NCBI RefSeq assembly: GCF_003073045.1
Contig: NC_037600.1
Coordinates: forward strand, 11,582,758 to 11,646,757
Direction of reading: 5' to 3'
Length of the DNA: 64,000 nt
Origin: Pomacea canaliculata
Taxonomy: Eukaryota > Mollusca > Gastropoda > Architaenioglossa > Ampullariidae
The notes below the pieces were generated by a model. It saw only the letters and a list, made by a program, of their open reading frames with translations. It did not search any database and had not been told where the DNA came from. The stretch's first letter is position 1. Each line of letters starts with the position of its first letter. The position numbers and the translations under genes are program-made. Shown piece after piece: positions 33,262 to 64,000 of the stretch.

Positions 33262-33490
33262 CTGGTCCTTGAAGAGAATGCCAACTGTTTTACAGCTCTC
33301 TCCGTAGATACAGCAAGTCGAAACAGGTTTACATATCTACTGTACGAGACACTGCCCACTGAGTTGAACACAAGACAGCTTCGCGTGACGTTGACGCCAT
33401 AAATACACAGCCAGTCTAAATATAGCACCCTCGCTCTCCGGGAATTTCCATTCAGTAATATTAGCTCGTTGGTCAGGTCAGCGCGCGCAT
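33262..33490 (-). other. Probable 5' non-coding first exon of gene 3
   Basis: Ends in a consensus donor (GACCAG before GTAAGTAG, exon end 33262) on the gene 3 strand, with the acceptor at 32072 downstream. A CG-rich patch (GCGCGCATGCATG, about 33481-33494) at its upstream side may mark the promoter. The intron would be about 1.2 kb. The start is approximate. Confidence 0.45.
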
Positions 33491-33499
33491 GCATGAAAA

Positions 33500-34297
33500 C
33501 AATGGTTTGGAAATTCCCGTCATAAATGAAGGGAGATAAATAAGCACTACAAAACAGTATTAAATATAAATATATGAAACATAGTTTGTGAAGATGAAGA
33601 AATGAACAGGGAAGAAGACTGAATAAAAGAAAGAAGAAAACTATCTTTCATCCTGCCATTTGGCATTTTTTACACACACCTATAAGTGACAATTAACTTT
33701 ATTACAAAAAATACAGAATATCTTAGAACGACATCAATAATATTTGGCGATGAAAACCTTTTTTTTAAAGACACGAAAGCAGGAAATTAGGATATAATCA
33801 AAATATACTAATGCACAAATAGGAGTACATATGGTTATTAATAACTTTAATGATGAACGAAGAACGAACTTTAAATACATAGTTTTAAAAAATCTTAATG
33901 TCGAAAACATTTGTTTGATTGCAAAAATATTATGAACATCTAAGTATGTCAAAAGGCAAATGACCATTACACGCAACAACATTAACGACCATTTTCAGGA
34001 CATGTATACACACACACATATATATAGACATATGTGACATTCTCAGTGCATACCTATCAACAGAACTGAAATGTTATTGCTAAAATATATTTATGTATTT
34101 GATGTATCGCATAGCATTATAGCATACATTTCCCAGATACACTAAAGGGTAGAGGCTTATTTACAGCAAATGCTTCATCATAAAAAAGATTTTTTTCGAT
34201 GGAGTAGTACGTGGAGAGATTTCCATCGCAGATAACACAGAAGTGATTGTCAAGACCATGGCGGAACAAATAAGCATTCTCCAGATCGTCGTCCTTT
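33500..34297. other. Spacer between gene 3 promoter and gene 4 3' end
   Basis: AT-rich, with no supported frame. Gene 4 transcription should terminate here. Confidence 0.4.
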
Positions 34298-34333
34298 TCA
34301 ATCAAATTTTCTGTCTAAGGGAAGCCATGTTAC
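34298..34333 (-). CDS. Gene 4 terminal exon
   Basis: VTWLPLDRKFD and stop after a TTTTTGCAG acceptor. This matches the final beta strand of NHR domains. Confidence 0.65.
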   Translation of the reverse strand, partial: VTWLPLDRKFD

Positions 34334-37300
34334 CTGCAAAAAAATAAAAATAAACGCTGAACTTAAATGCAGACTAATATATCTTTTAGCCATTATATGA
34401 AATGCACAATAGTGCTTTATTTGTTAATTAATGTCTGTTGGTGTGACTGCCTACTGTTTCAAAATGTAACTCTCTCAACAGGTGAGAATATTCTGGTTTC
34501 TGGGTACGAAACAAGAATCCGATGTCTACCTTATACAAGTGTATCTTTCTATTAGCAGCACTCTCTTACATTATAATCTAGAATTGATATTCGTAAACCG
34601 GTAAACAGTGTCGACAAAAGCAACATTTCCATTTATGAATTTAAGCTCAAATTGCATTTGCGGTAAAAAAGACTGAGTGGAGTTCACTTCCTACCTTCAT
34701 TTGATGTTTGAACTTGACAAGAGCATAGCAGGGTCGTGGAATACCTTTTGTCTCTGTTCCTATGTCTTCTCCATCAAGGTAAAAGTGAAGATGGTTCAAG
34801 GAATCTATCATCAGTCCAGCCACACTTCCTTCAGTACTCACCTGCCTCCACGCGGCAAATACTAGCCCCTGTCAAACGTTCAAAATGTCAGGTAAACTTG
34901 TTAACATTCTTACAAAAGTGGATGTAGGAAGATTGAAGCTATACATCTTTAATTAAAAAACTAATAAGACTGGTGCTTCGTGAATTCCTGCTATCTTTCA
35001 TCATTCTTTCGGATTTTAGGCGGTAGTTAAGCAAAATTGAAACTTGCTGAGTTGCTGTTTTTGACAGTTGTACCTATTTGACTATTTGCATCTCTCTGGC
35101 TCCGTGCGATATTTAAAAGTTGCCTACTTGCCAACAGAAATTTGATTAACTTAACGGATGGAGATCGAGGAACAAAGAGTAACCACAAAAGTATATCAGG
35201 TAAACACAAAACCTTCAAGATTGTAAGGTCAAACCGTCAACACACCTTTCGTTCACCGCTGGCAGAGTCGTTTCCTGACACACCATAATACATGTGACTT
35301 CTCTTAGAATTTTCGTCCAGCCTTATCTGCATGTTTACACAAAAAAAAACTTTAAAGTATTTCATCACCACTGGTCCTATATCTGACTTTTGAAAAGTAG
35401 CATTTAAAAAACTACTACTAGAATGTATGATTTTTCTTACAATCGTTCTGTAATTTTTTTGTGTGTGGATTTTTAATAATCTTTGTTATTGTTTGTAATT
35501 GTTTTTATATTGTTGTTGTTGGGTTTTTTTTTTTTTGCTTTTTGTTTTTGTTTTGTTTTTTTGTTTTTTTGTTTTGGTGTTGTTGTTGTTTTTTTGTTTT
35601 TTTTTTTTTGGCTTTTCTTGGTTTAAGGTGATTTATTTGGGAGGTAGGAGAGTTGTGTATTACTGAAATGGATTATTTTTTAAGAGGCTTGCACACTGTC
35701 ACAGCCAAAAGCTATTAGATAATAATTAAAGTGATAACAAAGAGAAATGCATTTTTGATGTAGTAGTTAAAAACCTACACCATATAAAGCAAGTTGAAGA
35801 AGTATTGTGTGCGTTAGTATTTGCCATCTTGTTTTTCTCACTGGGTTAATGAGTACTAACCGTTGTTCAAGCCTGGGAAATCACATTTTTGTATTTGCTC
35901 ATAAGAGATGGACAGGCCCAAGCATCATGGAGCTTACGTGTATTTAGAAACACTCTTCTGAACACAGTTCTTCACTCTTGTGTTAATATACATGTTTAAC
36001 ACTACAGTAACTATGGCTCTGTGTTGCATTAGAGGTTTTCCGTAAGACTGACTCTGTCACTATCGGCATCATCAGTATCCTTCTCTAACTCCTCCTCAGA
36101 TCCTTACCATCATGTCGATCACTGTTAAATTACGTATCATTATGTATTATGTATCATTACCTGATACAAGGTGTTCGGCTGTAAAGGTTCGTACGAGGTA
36201 ACTACGCAGCCCTCAAAATAGGCCACGTCATGTCCTCTCCAGGGACCCCAAGGGCTGATGGGAGAAATTGGTGGATTGTGGTCCCTTGACGTCTATACAA
36301 ACAAGCACGAGAGAGCAGATGAACGGCATTTTAGTGTCAGCCACCGTCTTTTTCTTCTTCCTTTTCGTCGTCGTTATCTGTTTTCGTCTTTGTGTCCATC
36401 ATCATCATCCTCATCATCTTCTTCTTCTTCTTCTTCTTCTTCTTCTTCTTCTTCTTTGCCGTCATCATCACATTCTTTTTCTTTGTCGTCGCCATTGTCT
36501 TTTTGGTTTTTATCTCTTTCGTTTTTTTCATCATCTTCGTCATTATCTTATATCAGTGACAATAGTATTTTTATTGTTATTATTATTAAAGAGGAAAACA
36601 AGGAGCTTACCCTAGGTGGATCATCTTCTTCCGTCAACTCTTTCTTTACCTTTGTGACCACTTCCTCACAAAACTTTGCGGTCGTCACAGGATCCTTCCC
36701 CACGTCCCGATCCAGGACGACTTTGAGGTCAAGGCCGTTGATCCTCTCCGTCAGAGTCTTGCTGACCTCTATCTTGGCCGGAAGGACCGCCACCTCTCTG
36801 GCGCGCCTCACGATACTTTTGTGTGACGTCACTTCTTCGGACCGCTTGACCAGGCCGTTTTTGACGTCACTCAGTGACTTCCTGACCTTTTCATGTGAGT
36901 CGTGGGATTTGTCCTTTAGCTTCTTCTGGAAATCCTTCACCAGCTTCAGAAGATATTCGCAAGCGTCGTCCACGCTTTTCGTGTCCTCCTGCTCGCTGAA
37001 GTCAACTTCATGGAGACGTTCGTTCAGTTGACCTATGGCATGCTGCAGCTTCTCCTCCACCTGTGCAAGGACCTGGGTCATGCCGTTGAGGGCATTATCC
37101 GCCGACTCCACTTCTTCACCGAGTTCTCGAACCTGAGAACACTCTCGGTGCTTCTTGACGCTGCATAACCCGCAGACAGCCACGCTGTGGTCCGAGCAAA
37201 AAAAATCCGCTTGTTTCTCCGTGTGGACACGACACATCAAAGGTTGGGTGACAGCCAGACTCTTAACTGGGACAGTGCTGAGACTCACCACCTCGTGAGA

Positions 37301-37852
37301 GCTGCTCATAGACAACTTTTTGTGGGCATTGGTGCACACTGCGCACAACATGTCACGGCATTGCAAGCAGATGGACTCGGCCCTGACGTCATCGCACACG
37401 CGACATAGGGGTTCGTGAGCGAGGAGGTCAGCGCTCCTCGCCAGCGCCTCCATCACGAAATCCGTTGGCAGCGACTCAGCCAGGATGACTGGACTGCTTT
37501 TTTCTTTCTCTGCTGGAGAAAAGAACGGATTATTGCATCGAGGACAACATGGCTGCATCTGTGAGTCTATGACTGATACGATGCAGTCTTTGCAGAAGAG
37601 ATGACCACATGGTAAAATTTTGGGCGTGACGAAGTTACTGTGACACTTGGGGCACGTTGTCTCAAGGTCCTGTGGCTCAAGGTCCTGTGGCTCAGGATGC
37701 TGTGGCTCAATGTTCTGTGGCTCAGGATCCTGTGACTCAAGGTTCTGTGGCTCAGGATCCTGTGCCTCAGGGTCACACGGTTTTGCCACCTCCTTGAGAT
37801 CGGTTCTACCACAGAGAGAGTCACCACAAAAACATTGCTGAGAACCCACAGT
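34298..37852 (-). CDS. TRIM-like E3 ligase with C-terminal Neuralized repeat (gene 4, 5' end incomplete)
   Basis: Exons 36611-37852, 36161-36292, 35246-35326, 34695-34868 and 34298-34333 join in phase 0. The big exon has a pentapeptide-repeat leader (EPQDL-type, about 8 units), then RING (CPKC, KILPCGHLFCKDC, CCPRC), two B-boxes and a coiled coil, ending at the same conserved donor point as genes 1-3. The C-terminal exons form a compact NHR: VAYFEGCVVTSYEPLQPNTL, HMYYGVSGND, LHFYLDGEDIGTETKGIP, RPCYALVKF, and finally VTWLPLDRKFD. The middle exon is about half as long as in gene 3, so the NHR is shortened. No ATG exists between the upstream stop at 37853-37855 and the RING, so the start must lie in another exon. 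Sister of gene 3. Confidence 0.78.
34695..34868 (-). CDS. Gene 4 NHR exon C
   Basis: 58 codons with the diagnostic LHFYLDGEDIG and IPRPCYALV motifs. GACAG acceptor and GTAGGA donor. Confidence 0.8.
35246..35326 (-). CDS. Gene 4 NHR exon B (short)
   Basis: 27 codons, ATGCAG acceptor and GTGTGT donor. IRLDENSKRSHMYYGVSG corresponds to the start of gene 3 exon 3. Confidence 0.65.
35500..35625. repeat. T/G-rich low-complexity tract in gene 4 intron
   Basis: Runs of T broken by single G, one strand almost lacking A and C. Confidence 0.75.
36161..36292 (-). CDS. Gene 4 NHR exon A
   Basis: 44 codons in phase 0 using the acceptor TTGTTTGTATAG. A second acceptor (CCCATCAG, exon start 36254) would break phase with the previous exon. 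Contains PLQPNTLYQ before GTAATG. Confidence 0.65.
36417..36457. repeat. (CTT)n microsatellite in gene 4 intron
   Basis: About 13 perfect CTT units beside further CAT-type repeats. The plus-strand serine-rich and minus-strand lysine-rich frames through it are artefacts. Confidence 0.9.
36611..37852 (-). CDS. Gene 4 large exon: repeat leader, RING, B-boxes, coiled coil
   Basis: Donor AGG before GTAAGC, phase 0. The 5' limit is inferred from CAGTTAG: only the second AG avoids the in-frame stop. Confidence 0.7.
37661..37775 (-). repeat. 15-bp coding minisatellite of gene 4
   Basis: About 7-8 units of GAGCCACAGGAxCTT-type sequence encode a pentapeptide (E-P-Q-D/N/H-L/P/I). They explain why this exon is longer than the 1086 bp of its relatives. 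Confidence 0.85.
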
Positions 37853-37859
37853 CTAACTG

Positions 37860-40800
37860 AATGTAACGACCTTTGTAAAAAGTTTTTGAAAGTTACTGTT
37901 TTGCGTTTCACACAACAATTAGACAAAAATCAAGAATTTTCTCAATAGAGTGTTAATTATAGTGTGAATGTGCATGTCCAGTTTTTAAAATATCACTTTT
38001 ATATCTGTAGCTATATGGACTGTGATTTAGTGATTGGTGTAAATCATAAAGTCTGATACAGTCGCAACTCCTATCTCGCCGCTACCACTCAAACTGAAAT
38101 GTCGAGCGAGAGGCGAGGGTGGTGCTATAAATAGGGTATGTAGTCTATAAATAGACGGACGTTTAGAAGAGGTGACAAACTGTAGAATGCATGCTCGTGA
38201 TAGCTATAGACATTTTTTAATCTCAGTATATTAAAATTGTACATGTATTGCATGTACGCATAAATACATAAAACGTGTCGCTGCTGAATGCCATCCAGTC
38301 ACGTGCCCTCTGGGGTCAGAACCGGGACAGAACTTCCCGGTTGAGAAACAGTTTTTTTGCCGAAGCTTAGCCTATGTAAACCAAGACCAACGGTAAATAT
38401 GTCTTCTCGTAGTCTGGAGGGCTTGTTTAAAGTGCAAGTGTACGAGCGAGTATTACTTGGCAAACTAACGAATTCTTCTTCTCTTCTTAGTGAACATACA
38501 CATACACGTACAATATATATATATGCCATTGGCATAATTAATACCCTAAATTGGCTTTAGCACGTTTCTCAAGATTGTTAGTAAATGAAGGCACATGAAA
38601 TATATTTTGAGTAAGATCGCCAATAAGATCGAAATTAAAATCAGATGTGCTTACATGGAGCTGTCTTCCATGATCAACAACTATGTCGTTGCCCTCGGCA
38701 CTCTCTCTCTCCCCGTTGTAATCTTCCACTTCCTCCTTCACTTCGTCTTTCTTCTCGTTTGATTACCCCAAAAGAGCCTGTAGGTCACTTCTCAAAACAA
38801 ATGCTTGTTGTTTTCACTTAGATTATTCTACAGAAGGACAAGAAGTTTGTCTTTCCCTTGGCTCCGCTGCACTGTTGTGAATAAACATTGCACGTGAAGT
38901 TTGACACGTTGCGGGTCACGGTAAACATTATGACAGACTGTTCTTCTCATCGGGAAATTCCAGTAGCTTGTAAGGGCAATATATTGGTTGAAGATGTTTG
39001 TTATGGCTTGGGTTAACTTTAGATTCTCCGTGTGTATATTCGAGAAAGTTTTAGTTGTTTATGGGGTAAAGATGGACGTGACTTGGAAGTCCATTGTTTT
39101 AAATTTTAGTCACGATTGTAAGGAGTCAAGGATGCATGCTTACAGCGATGTGGCTATGGTTTCATTGTTAAAAATTATACGATATATTGATATGCCTGCT
39201 GGTAAACAGGAAATGGCTCAGAAGTTTGGTGTTTGTGTGTGTCTATTTGTATCTGTGTGCTTTAGAGTGTCAGTACAGCAAACATAATTATGTTAGTTAG
39301 TTGCAGAAAACAAATTCCAATATTTCCCAGCACCTCTGAAAAAAAAATTACTCAATGACTGAAGCCCAGAACAAAATGTAATATTAGTCTTTTATTTCAT
39401 CGAGTAAGAACATTAAAAAATCTCAGATCATTGTACAAAAAATGACAAGATGTTTCGGAGAAATGTAAACATCAAACGGGAACAGGATAAGCCTGAATCA
39501 AGCATCAGTACTGAAAGTAACACAATACAAAAAAATTCTAAAGACTAGGAAAACAAACCACGAAATATCTTTGAAATGAACTGTTTCAAAACATTATGAC
39601 ATAATAAATATTTGTGTGGAAAACATGCCTGATGTTCGCAGAACCATTTCAAAAAGTTTCAAGCATTCTAAACTTTTCGTTACTAAAAATAATTGTGCAT
39701 TAATTATTTATACTAAAACTACCAATGTTGTTATGAAGAGATGATGAAAAAATGCTGCCAGCACGGATGTAAATTTTGTGCGAAATTTCACAAACAATGA
39801 AATTACATCCGGAATATTAAAGCAAACGCTCAGAGTACAACTTTAGTGATCAATCGAGAAATTTCCACAAAACAATCCTAAGATATGTTGTTATTTATTA
39901 TTATTTTAAAAAAATACCGCATTGATATGTCCGACAGGTAAGATGACGGAATGTTCCATCTTTAAATATAAAAAGATATCATGATATGTGAAAATACATT
40001 TTCCCGAGACTTATAAAATTACTTTTTAAAAAACTGGAAGAAACGCCGGTAAAAGCCATTATTTCAAAATGCAAAGCAATTTTAAACATTTAATAATATT
40101 TAACCGAAGAAAATAAACACGTGTTGCTCTAAAATTATTTTATATTAGAAAATCAGTCTAGGTCAAATTTCTTATAAAGAAACTTTCCGTACAAATAATA
40201 CAATACAAGAATGCAATTACGAAATAATGAAAGACTAAACGATTCAATAATATTTTATCGTCTATGCGTTACTTTTATAAGACAGACAAAAAATATTTAA
40301 CCAACACTTACTTTTTCGTTTGTTTACATACTATCGTTTAAACTTGCAGTGAGTAAAATAAATAAATAATTGCACTGCTATTAACTGCACATCATAATGA
40401 ATTCTTTAATTTGCAGGTGTCAGTCAAAACACTTAACAAAACAACTTAAGCTTTTAAAACAATATTTAAAATAATTCAATTATTATGTCTGTAATTATCA
40501 ATATTAAAAATAATATGCAAGTGTAAAAATGTATCAACAATAGTAAATAAGAGAATTCGAGCAGAAATTTCTGTTTCAATGGCACCGTCTCAACATGTTT
40601 CAAAATAACTGCATAATAACAAAGAAGGTTGTCATGAGAACAGGAGCTTGAGCGTCAGTGTTGCAATAGTTCTCAGAACTGGTTCAAACAGTTTTACAAA
40701 AAGTAGAGAAAATACTCTCAACGAATATTTTGGCTTCAGGATAAAGATTTGAATAGAGAACATACTCAGCAGAAAATGAGTTACATGGATTTAATTAATC

Positions 40801-42880
40801 AGAACGAGTGAGCAGCTATGTTAATTTTTCTGGGGTCAAAGTATGATTATAAAACAAAATAACATGATAAAACTCAAAAGATTTACACAAAATTTGTGTT
40901 TTGGACATATTTAAATCAGTGTAGTGGTGGATGCGACAAAGGCGGTGAAGATGGTGGCTAAAAAATGAATTTGAAAGAAAAATCGTTGTAAGCACTGTCG
41001 TTGTTGTTTTAAAAAAATAACAAACTGGCAAGGATATTTTTTTAAATAAAGGTCAACTTTTAACCTGAACTTGTCATCACTAATTAAGCAAACAACAGGT
41101 GCACCTAACAGGATGTATATGCTATAGTTCCACAACCAGAGAAACTGGCCTTCTACTGTTTGACTACGGTTAATGACACGTCATCAAGCCTAACCATCCA
41201 AATGAAGCTTTAATGAATTTTTTAAAATTTTGTCCAGAATTAAATGTCTTAGAACAGCGGGGAGATATTGCAGCAAAAATATTTCGACCAAAAGCAAAGG
41301 TGAAGGCGCCATTGCACATCGTCTAACAAACTCCGCTTCATTGGACCGAGGCAAACAGTAGGAGGCCAAAGACAAAACTTTGAAGAGTCAGGGAGCCAGA
41401 GGGAGCAAATTGTCGACTGTCAAACAGTAGAAAATCTTACTTCAGATAAATACAGTTAAATAAATCTTTGATACAAGCATAAGGCAGACATTGTGGATAT
41501 GGATCTGTAAACTTGTAAATATGTAAATAGGTGTCATTTCTGCTTGTAAATAAAAGGATAGCGTGTTCTTGGGAATGGTTAGGCAAAGAAAATTCACCCT
41601 GGATAAACAGCATCGAAAACTATTCTCGTTATAAAGTGCAGATAAATAAAAACAGCACGAACACGGAGTCCACTCACTCACGCTCTCTCACAGACGCGCG
41701 CATGCGCAGCAGGTTGTCACAAAGGTGATGTACAAGACATGAGATCAAAAGAAAGCTGCAGGTATCGCACGATATCCACCATCATCCACGTCACCAGCTG
41801 CTTAATGGTGACGTTTCTTCTCTACCCAACCCCCATCCTCGGCAGGCAGCAACCTGAGTGACACACCCACCGAGGTCAGATGGATGGTTAGAGTAAGGAA
41901 GCTCTGAGATGTTACGTCACGTCAAGTTACGTCACGTTGATGCAAGTGAGGTGGGGTAGGCGGGGTAGGTGGGGGGGTCACACATTACAAGGAGGGGGGG
42001 GGGAGTGGATGCAGTGAGAAGCACACAAAACAGTGTGACGTCACCAGACTGCTGGAAGTACGAGATTGTTCACAAACGACTTTTGTGATGTCACGCGATC
42101 ACTATTTCGAGAATAATAATTAATGCCTCTGCCCTCGGCTGCTCGAGTGGTAATGTCAAAGGTCGTCTATCACCAGAACAGAACTAAACCTTGTTTGGCA
42201 CATGATGCATAATGCAGAAGACTCCACTATTTGAAGCTAAAGCGTGCTGGCCTATCAAGAATGTACACTTTACAATCAAAATTACAACAACAAAAAACAA
42301 GCTTACAAAACAGAAAACTCAAATTAAAGCTGTCGGGTTAAAACAACTTTCGCCCTCATTTTAAATACATTTTTACCTGTCCTCCACATAGGTGCAGCTT
42401 TGCAAAGTTTTGTGGGTTTGGGTTTTTTTTTCTTGGACAAAGAACCACTGGGTTGTCTCTCGACTTAGTGTAGTTACTCAACGACAGCAACTGCTGAACA
42501 CATGTCACATGTGCCCAACGAATGTCTGGCTGATCCACCAAGAAAAGTGTTCGGTTTGCTTACATAACATTTTTGGCAATAAATCCACTTATTCTCTGCT
42601 CATCAGAATCATCAGTCTTCAGGTCAACCATTAATTAGCGTTAGACCATTCTAATCATGGCCTTTGCCATCGTCTTAGCCTCTCAGTTAATGTCCGATAT
42701 ATATTGTCCATAATCTCCACTGTCAACTGTATATTAAATGTCCTTCGTCTTAGTAAGATCTCAGTGTATAGTATCCACGTTTCAACTCAACCAAGACGGA
42801 TCACCACTTCGATGGTGACAGTCAAAATAAACGGCCTGAACTCCTGGATGAGTTACACCCCCTCTGCTGCTTACACCCCC
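37860..42880. other. Region between gene 4 and crumbs
   Basis: It should contain the gene 4 promoter and first exon(s), and the crumbs 3' UTR. An open stretch 38655-38755 (minus, acidic, ending in CAT before GTAAGC) could be an upstream exon of gene 4, but has no ATG. An inverted TTTATT at 39391-39396 is one candidate poly(A) signal for crumbs, which would give a UTR of about 3.5 kb. A 99-codon frame (38988-39287, plus) is unrecognised. G-rich runs occur near 41950-42003. Confidence 0.35.
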
Positions 42881-61644
<18,764 letters not shown>

Positions 61645-64000
61645 CTGAAGAAATAATCGAACATAATAATCAACCCAGGTGATGAAAGGAGACTTTGATT
61701 GATTCCTCCCACTCCCCAAAAACTAGCTGGAGGGGGATATTTCAGGATGTGTTCTGCTCCAATCGAAGCAGATAAGCTTGTTTGCGATGCAAGGTGTCAA
61801 TGCAACAGATGTCGATGTGTCGTTCAGTGCATGACAGTCAATATTTCAAGATGTAGGTAGGTCAACAGCCACATCTTTGTCGCCTACTTGCAAGCTGATG
61901 GGTGGAGAGGTTCCCCTACTTTTCACAGGAGTATTTAATATGTGTTTAAAATATTTAATTTCATTCCAGACAAAAAATATCTCTACCTTACTTTGTGTGA
62001 TTATCACCCTGTCCTCTCTCAATTATCTCTAACCCTGGCCCAAACCAAACTCCAAACAAACCCTAACCACAATATCCACCCGTAACTTGAGATTTACCCA
62101 AATCTCATTAGTGACCAACCTCTTTGGTTTCCCTGAAAAGACACACACCCCGACAAAAAGGAAGATATTTGCTCAATCTCTCACCTACACTCACGGTCGT
62201 TTTGTGTCAAGCACACACTAATTAATCATTTATGGCGCTCTTTGCCGCCATAATCTGTGTGAGACCTTGCCAAAGCGAGGCTACGGACGCCGAGGAGGAT
62301 TCAATACCCGGCTGACAAGAAAAGGGAAACGGTTTCTGTAGAGTCTGACCGTCTCAGATAACCGCACATGCAACAAAGGATCCGCGCTGCCGCAACACCC
62401 TCTCCACCCCAACCCCACTGCCCACCCCACCCTCGCCATGCATGCACCTTCCCCCTTCCGTCCATCATCCTCCTCCCCCTCCCCTGGCTGCTGCGCCACG
62501 TTCCACAACTGCCTGAAAACCAATCAAGTCGTCGTGCGGGTGGGGGACAAAGAAGGTCCTCTCTTGGCGGGTGCTAATGACACCAGACACCTCCCCAGAT
62601 GTGGGAGCTTGTGGAGCCTAACAGATGACTAATGAGCTCCACTGCAGTTTGTTCACATCAAAGGGATGCCCGCAGCTCGAGGCACTGTCTTCCTGGCCGA
62701 GGAGGTGTTTGTCCAAGGTTGACGCCTGAAGTGGTTTTTCTTCTTTTGTCTGGAAGAGTACACTAGCACCGCCGTTACAGACACCATTATTCACATTTCC
62801 TCTCTCTCTCCCACCCCCTACCCCTGTGTGTGTGTCTCAAACGTAAATACTTACACAAAAAAAAAGAAAGAAAGAAATGTTAAATTTTAAAAAATTATGA
62901 ATGAAAGGGGAAAGATTTATAAAAACCTCTGGAAGGTTCGCGTTACAAATGGAAAAGACACGTGAAAGCTCGAGGTTTGTACTGCGACACTTTCCACAGT
63001 CTGGTGAAAAGCGAGGAAACAAAAGTAGAGTTTTGTGATTTTTTTTTTTTTTTAATAAACATTGGGCTGTTATCTTTTGTTGGTTTTGTTGAGCATTTAA
63101 ACCTGGGACAAGCAAATATTCTCCTGTTACATCGCACGGTAGTTTAATTCATGGAAAATGTTCAATACAATAGTTTTGTAATCTTTTCACAAGCCTTACC
63201 GCTTGCGGGTGTAATTTCATTTCTCTCCCTTTCTCTCTCTCAGACACACAAACACATAATTCGAGGAGCGATAACTCATGTCACAGTTTTCTGCATCCCC
63301 TGTCCCAGTCACCTGTTTCCTAGATTAATGTCCCCTAGTTTCTGTGAATTTTTTTTTTCTATCCCCATTATGTCCATATTTTGAAATAACACCGCGCCAA
63401 GTCACCTGCAACACCGCGCCTGCTGGCTCGTATCGCCATGCCTACCCGGCTGTAATGCCATGCCTACCCGACCAAAAGAGGTTGCACCCCAGGAGGATTT
63501 CGAACTGCTCATCCCAAGAGCTTAGTATGGAGCATCAGCAGCATGTCACGGTTGGCTGGAGATGGACACGTGACAGTTTGAATGCGATGTCAAACACTGA
63601 CAGCGGAAAGTCGCCATGTTTTCTAAGGGAGGTCATTCCTTCCTTGAAGCATCCTGAATGGGAGATAATCGGGTGGCGCTGCATGACGCTGTTGATTTGC
63701 GGCTTCGGATCACGGGCCGAGGGTTTTCTCGCTCGGCTGCGGCGATGCACAGATTTGATGTGACTTTTTTGTGTCGGGGAGTCGAAAAGCCTGCGATGGT
63801 CGCAGTCCTGCCTCTTGTCCAAACCCTCCCAGGGGGGCAGTTGGGCAGAGTGTGTGGTCTCTTGTTGTCTCCATTTTGTGTCCTCCCTAATGGCCCGTCC
63901 TATCGACCAAATGGTATTAACAGGGTTCAGCTCCACGTTGGGGACTGTAAAGCTCTCTATCTCTCTCTTTCTGTCTCTCTTTCTGTCCCTCTTTCTTTCT
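61645..64000. other. Upstream of the first recognised crumbs exon
   Basis: Probably crumbs intron. No minus-strand frame here has a signal peptide or an EGF pattern. CT-rich runs occur at 63215-63240 and 63955-64000. A 133-codon minus frame (63535-63936) has no recognisable domain. Confidence 0.4.

Noticed and set aside
36258-37031. 257-codon plus-strand serine-rich frame
   Set aside because: Runs through the CTT microsatellite and antisense to gene 4.

Overview
The window is nuclear DNA of an animal. Genes are split by GT-AG introns, several kinds of transposable element are present, and one gene is an unmistakable Crumbs orthologue (EGF and laminin-G ectodomain, one membrane pass, C-terminal ERLI). 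The tRNA-type SINEs, the RNase H-bearing I-group LINE, the RTE-like LINE and a clustered lineage-specific TRIM family suggest a lophotrochozoan, most likely a gastropod mollusc. That last step is inference.
Left third (1-20 kb): a repeat-rich segmental duplication. Copy 1 (1 to about 10.2 kb) and copy 2 (about 12.2 to 19.9 kb) are direct repeats, with an inverted fragment at 11.0-11.5 kb between them. Each full copy carries, on the minus strand, a TATA-promoter gene for a small secreted EGF-like peptide. Copy 2 is intact and copy 1 is frame-broken; the inverted fragment keeps only the promoter side. Because the copies are paralogous, each later insertion can be dated against an empty site in the other: an RTE-like LINE (2959-4394), a 3.2-kb 8-bp-TSD DNA transposon (5565-8747) holding a nested 160-bp hAT MITE (6976-7135), and an I/Nimb-type LINE (about 13.75-16.65 kb).
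Middle third (20-38 kb): four TRIM-like E3 ligase genes, two on plus and two on minus. Each has RING, two B-boxes and coiled coil in one large exon. In three genes that exon is exactly 1086 bp (362 codons), and in all four it ends in phase 0 at the same point. The C-terminal exons differ. The two plus-strand genes splice to a KOW motif, and the two minus-strand genes splice to a Neuralized homology repeat (NHR). This looks like domain shuffling behind a fixed exon. I know of neither RING/B-box/CC-KOW nor RING/B-box/CC-NHR as a standard TRIM class, so this is my main candidate for something undescribed.
Right third (42.9-61.6 kb, minus): crumbs, with 28 exons traced by splice signals and phase, about 2,550 codons. 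The signal-peptide exon is not recognised and probably lies beyond 64 kb. One EGF exon (60714-60937) has a one-base frame anomaly and an EGF repeat lacking two cysteines. Introns hold strong purine/pyrimidine-biased tracts, GT-rich tracts, a CAT microsatellite and a SINE remnant.
Possible link: Neuralized, the founding NHR protein, is known in flies to affect Notch ligands and the Crumbs complex. NHR-type ligases beside crumbs are therefore worth noting, but adjacency alone proves nothing. I saw no LTR element, other virus-like element, CRISPR array, rRNA or canonical tRNA gene.
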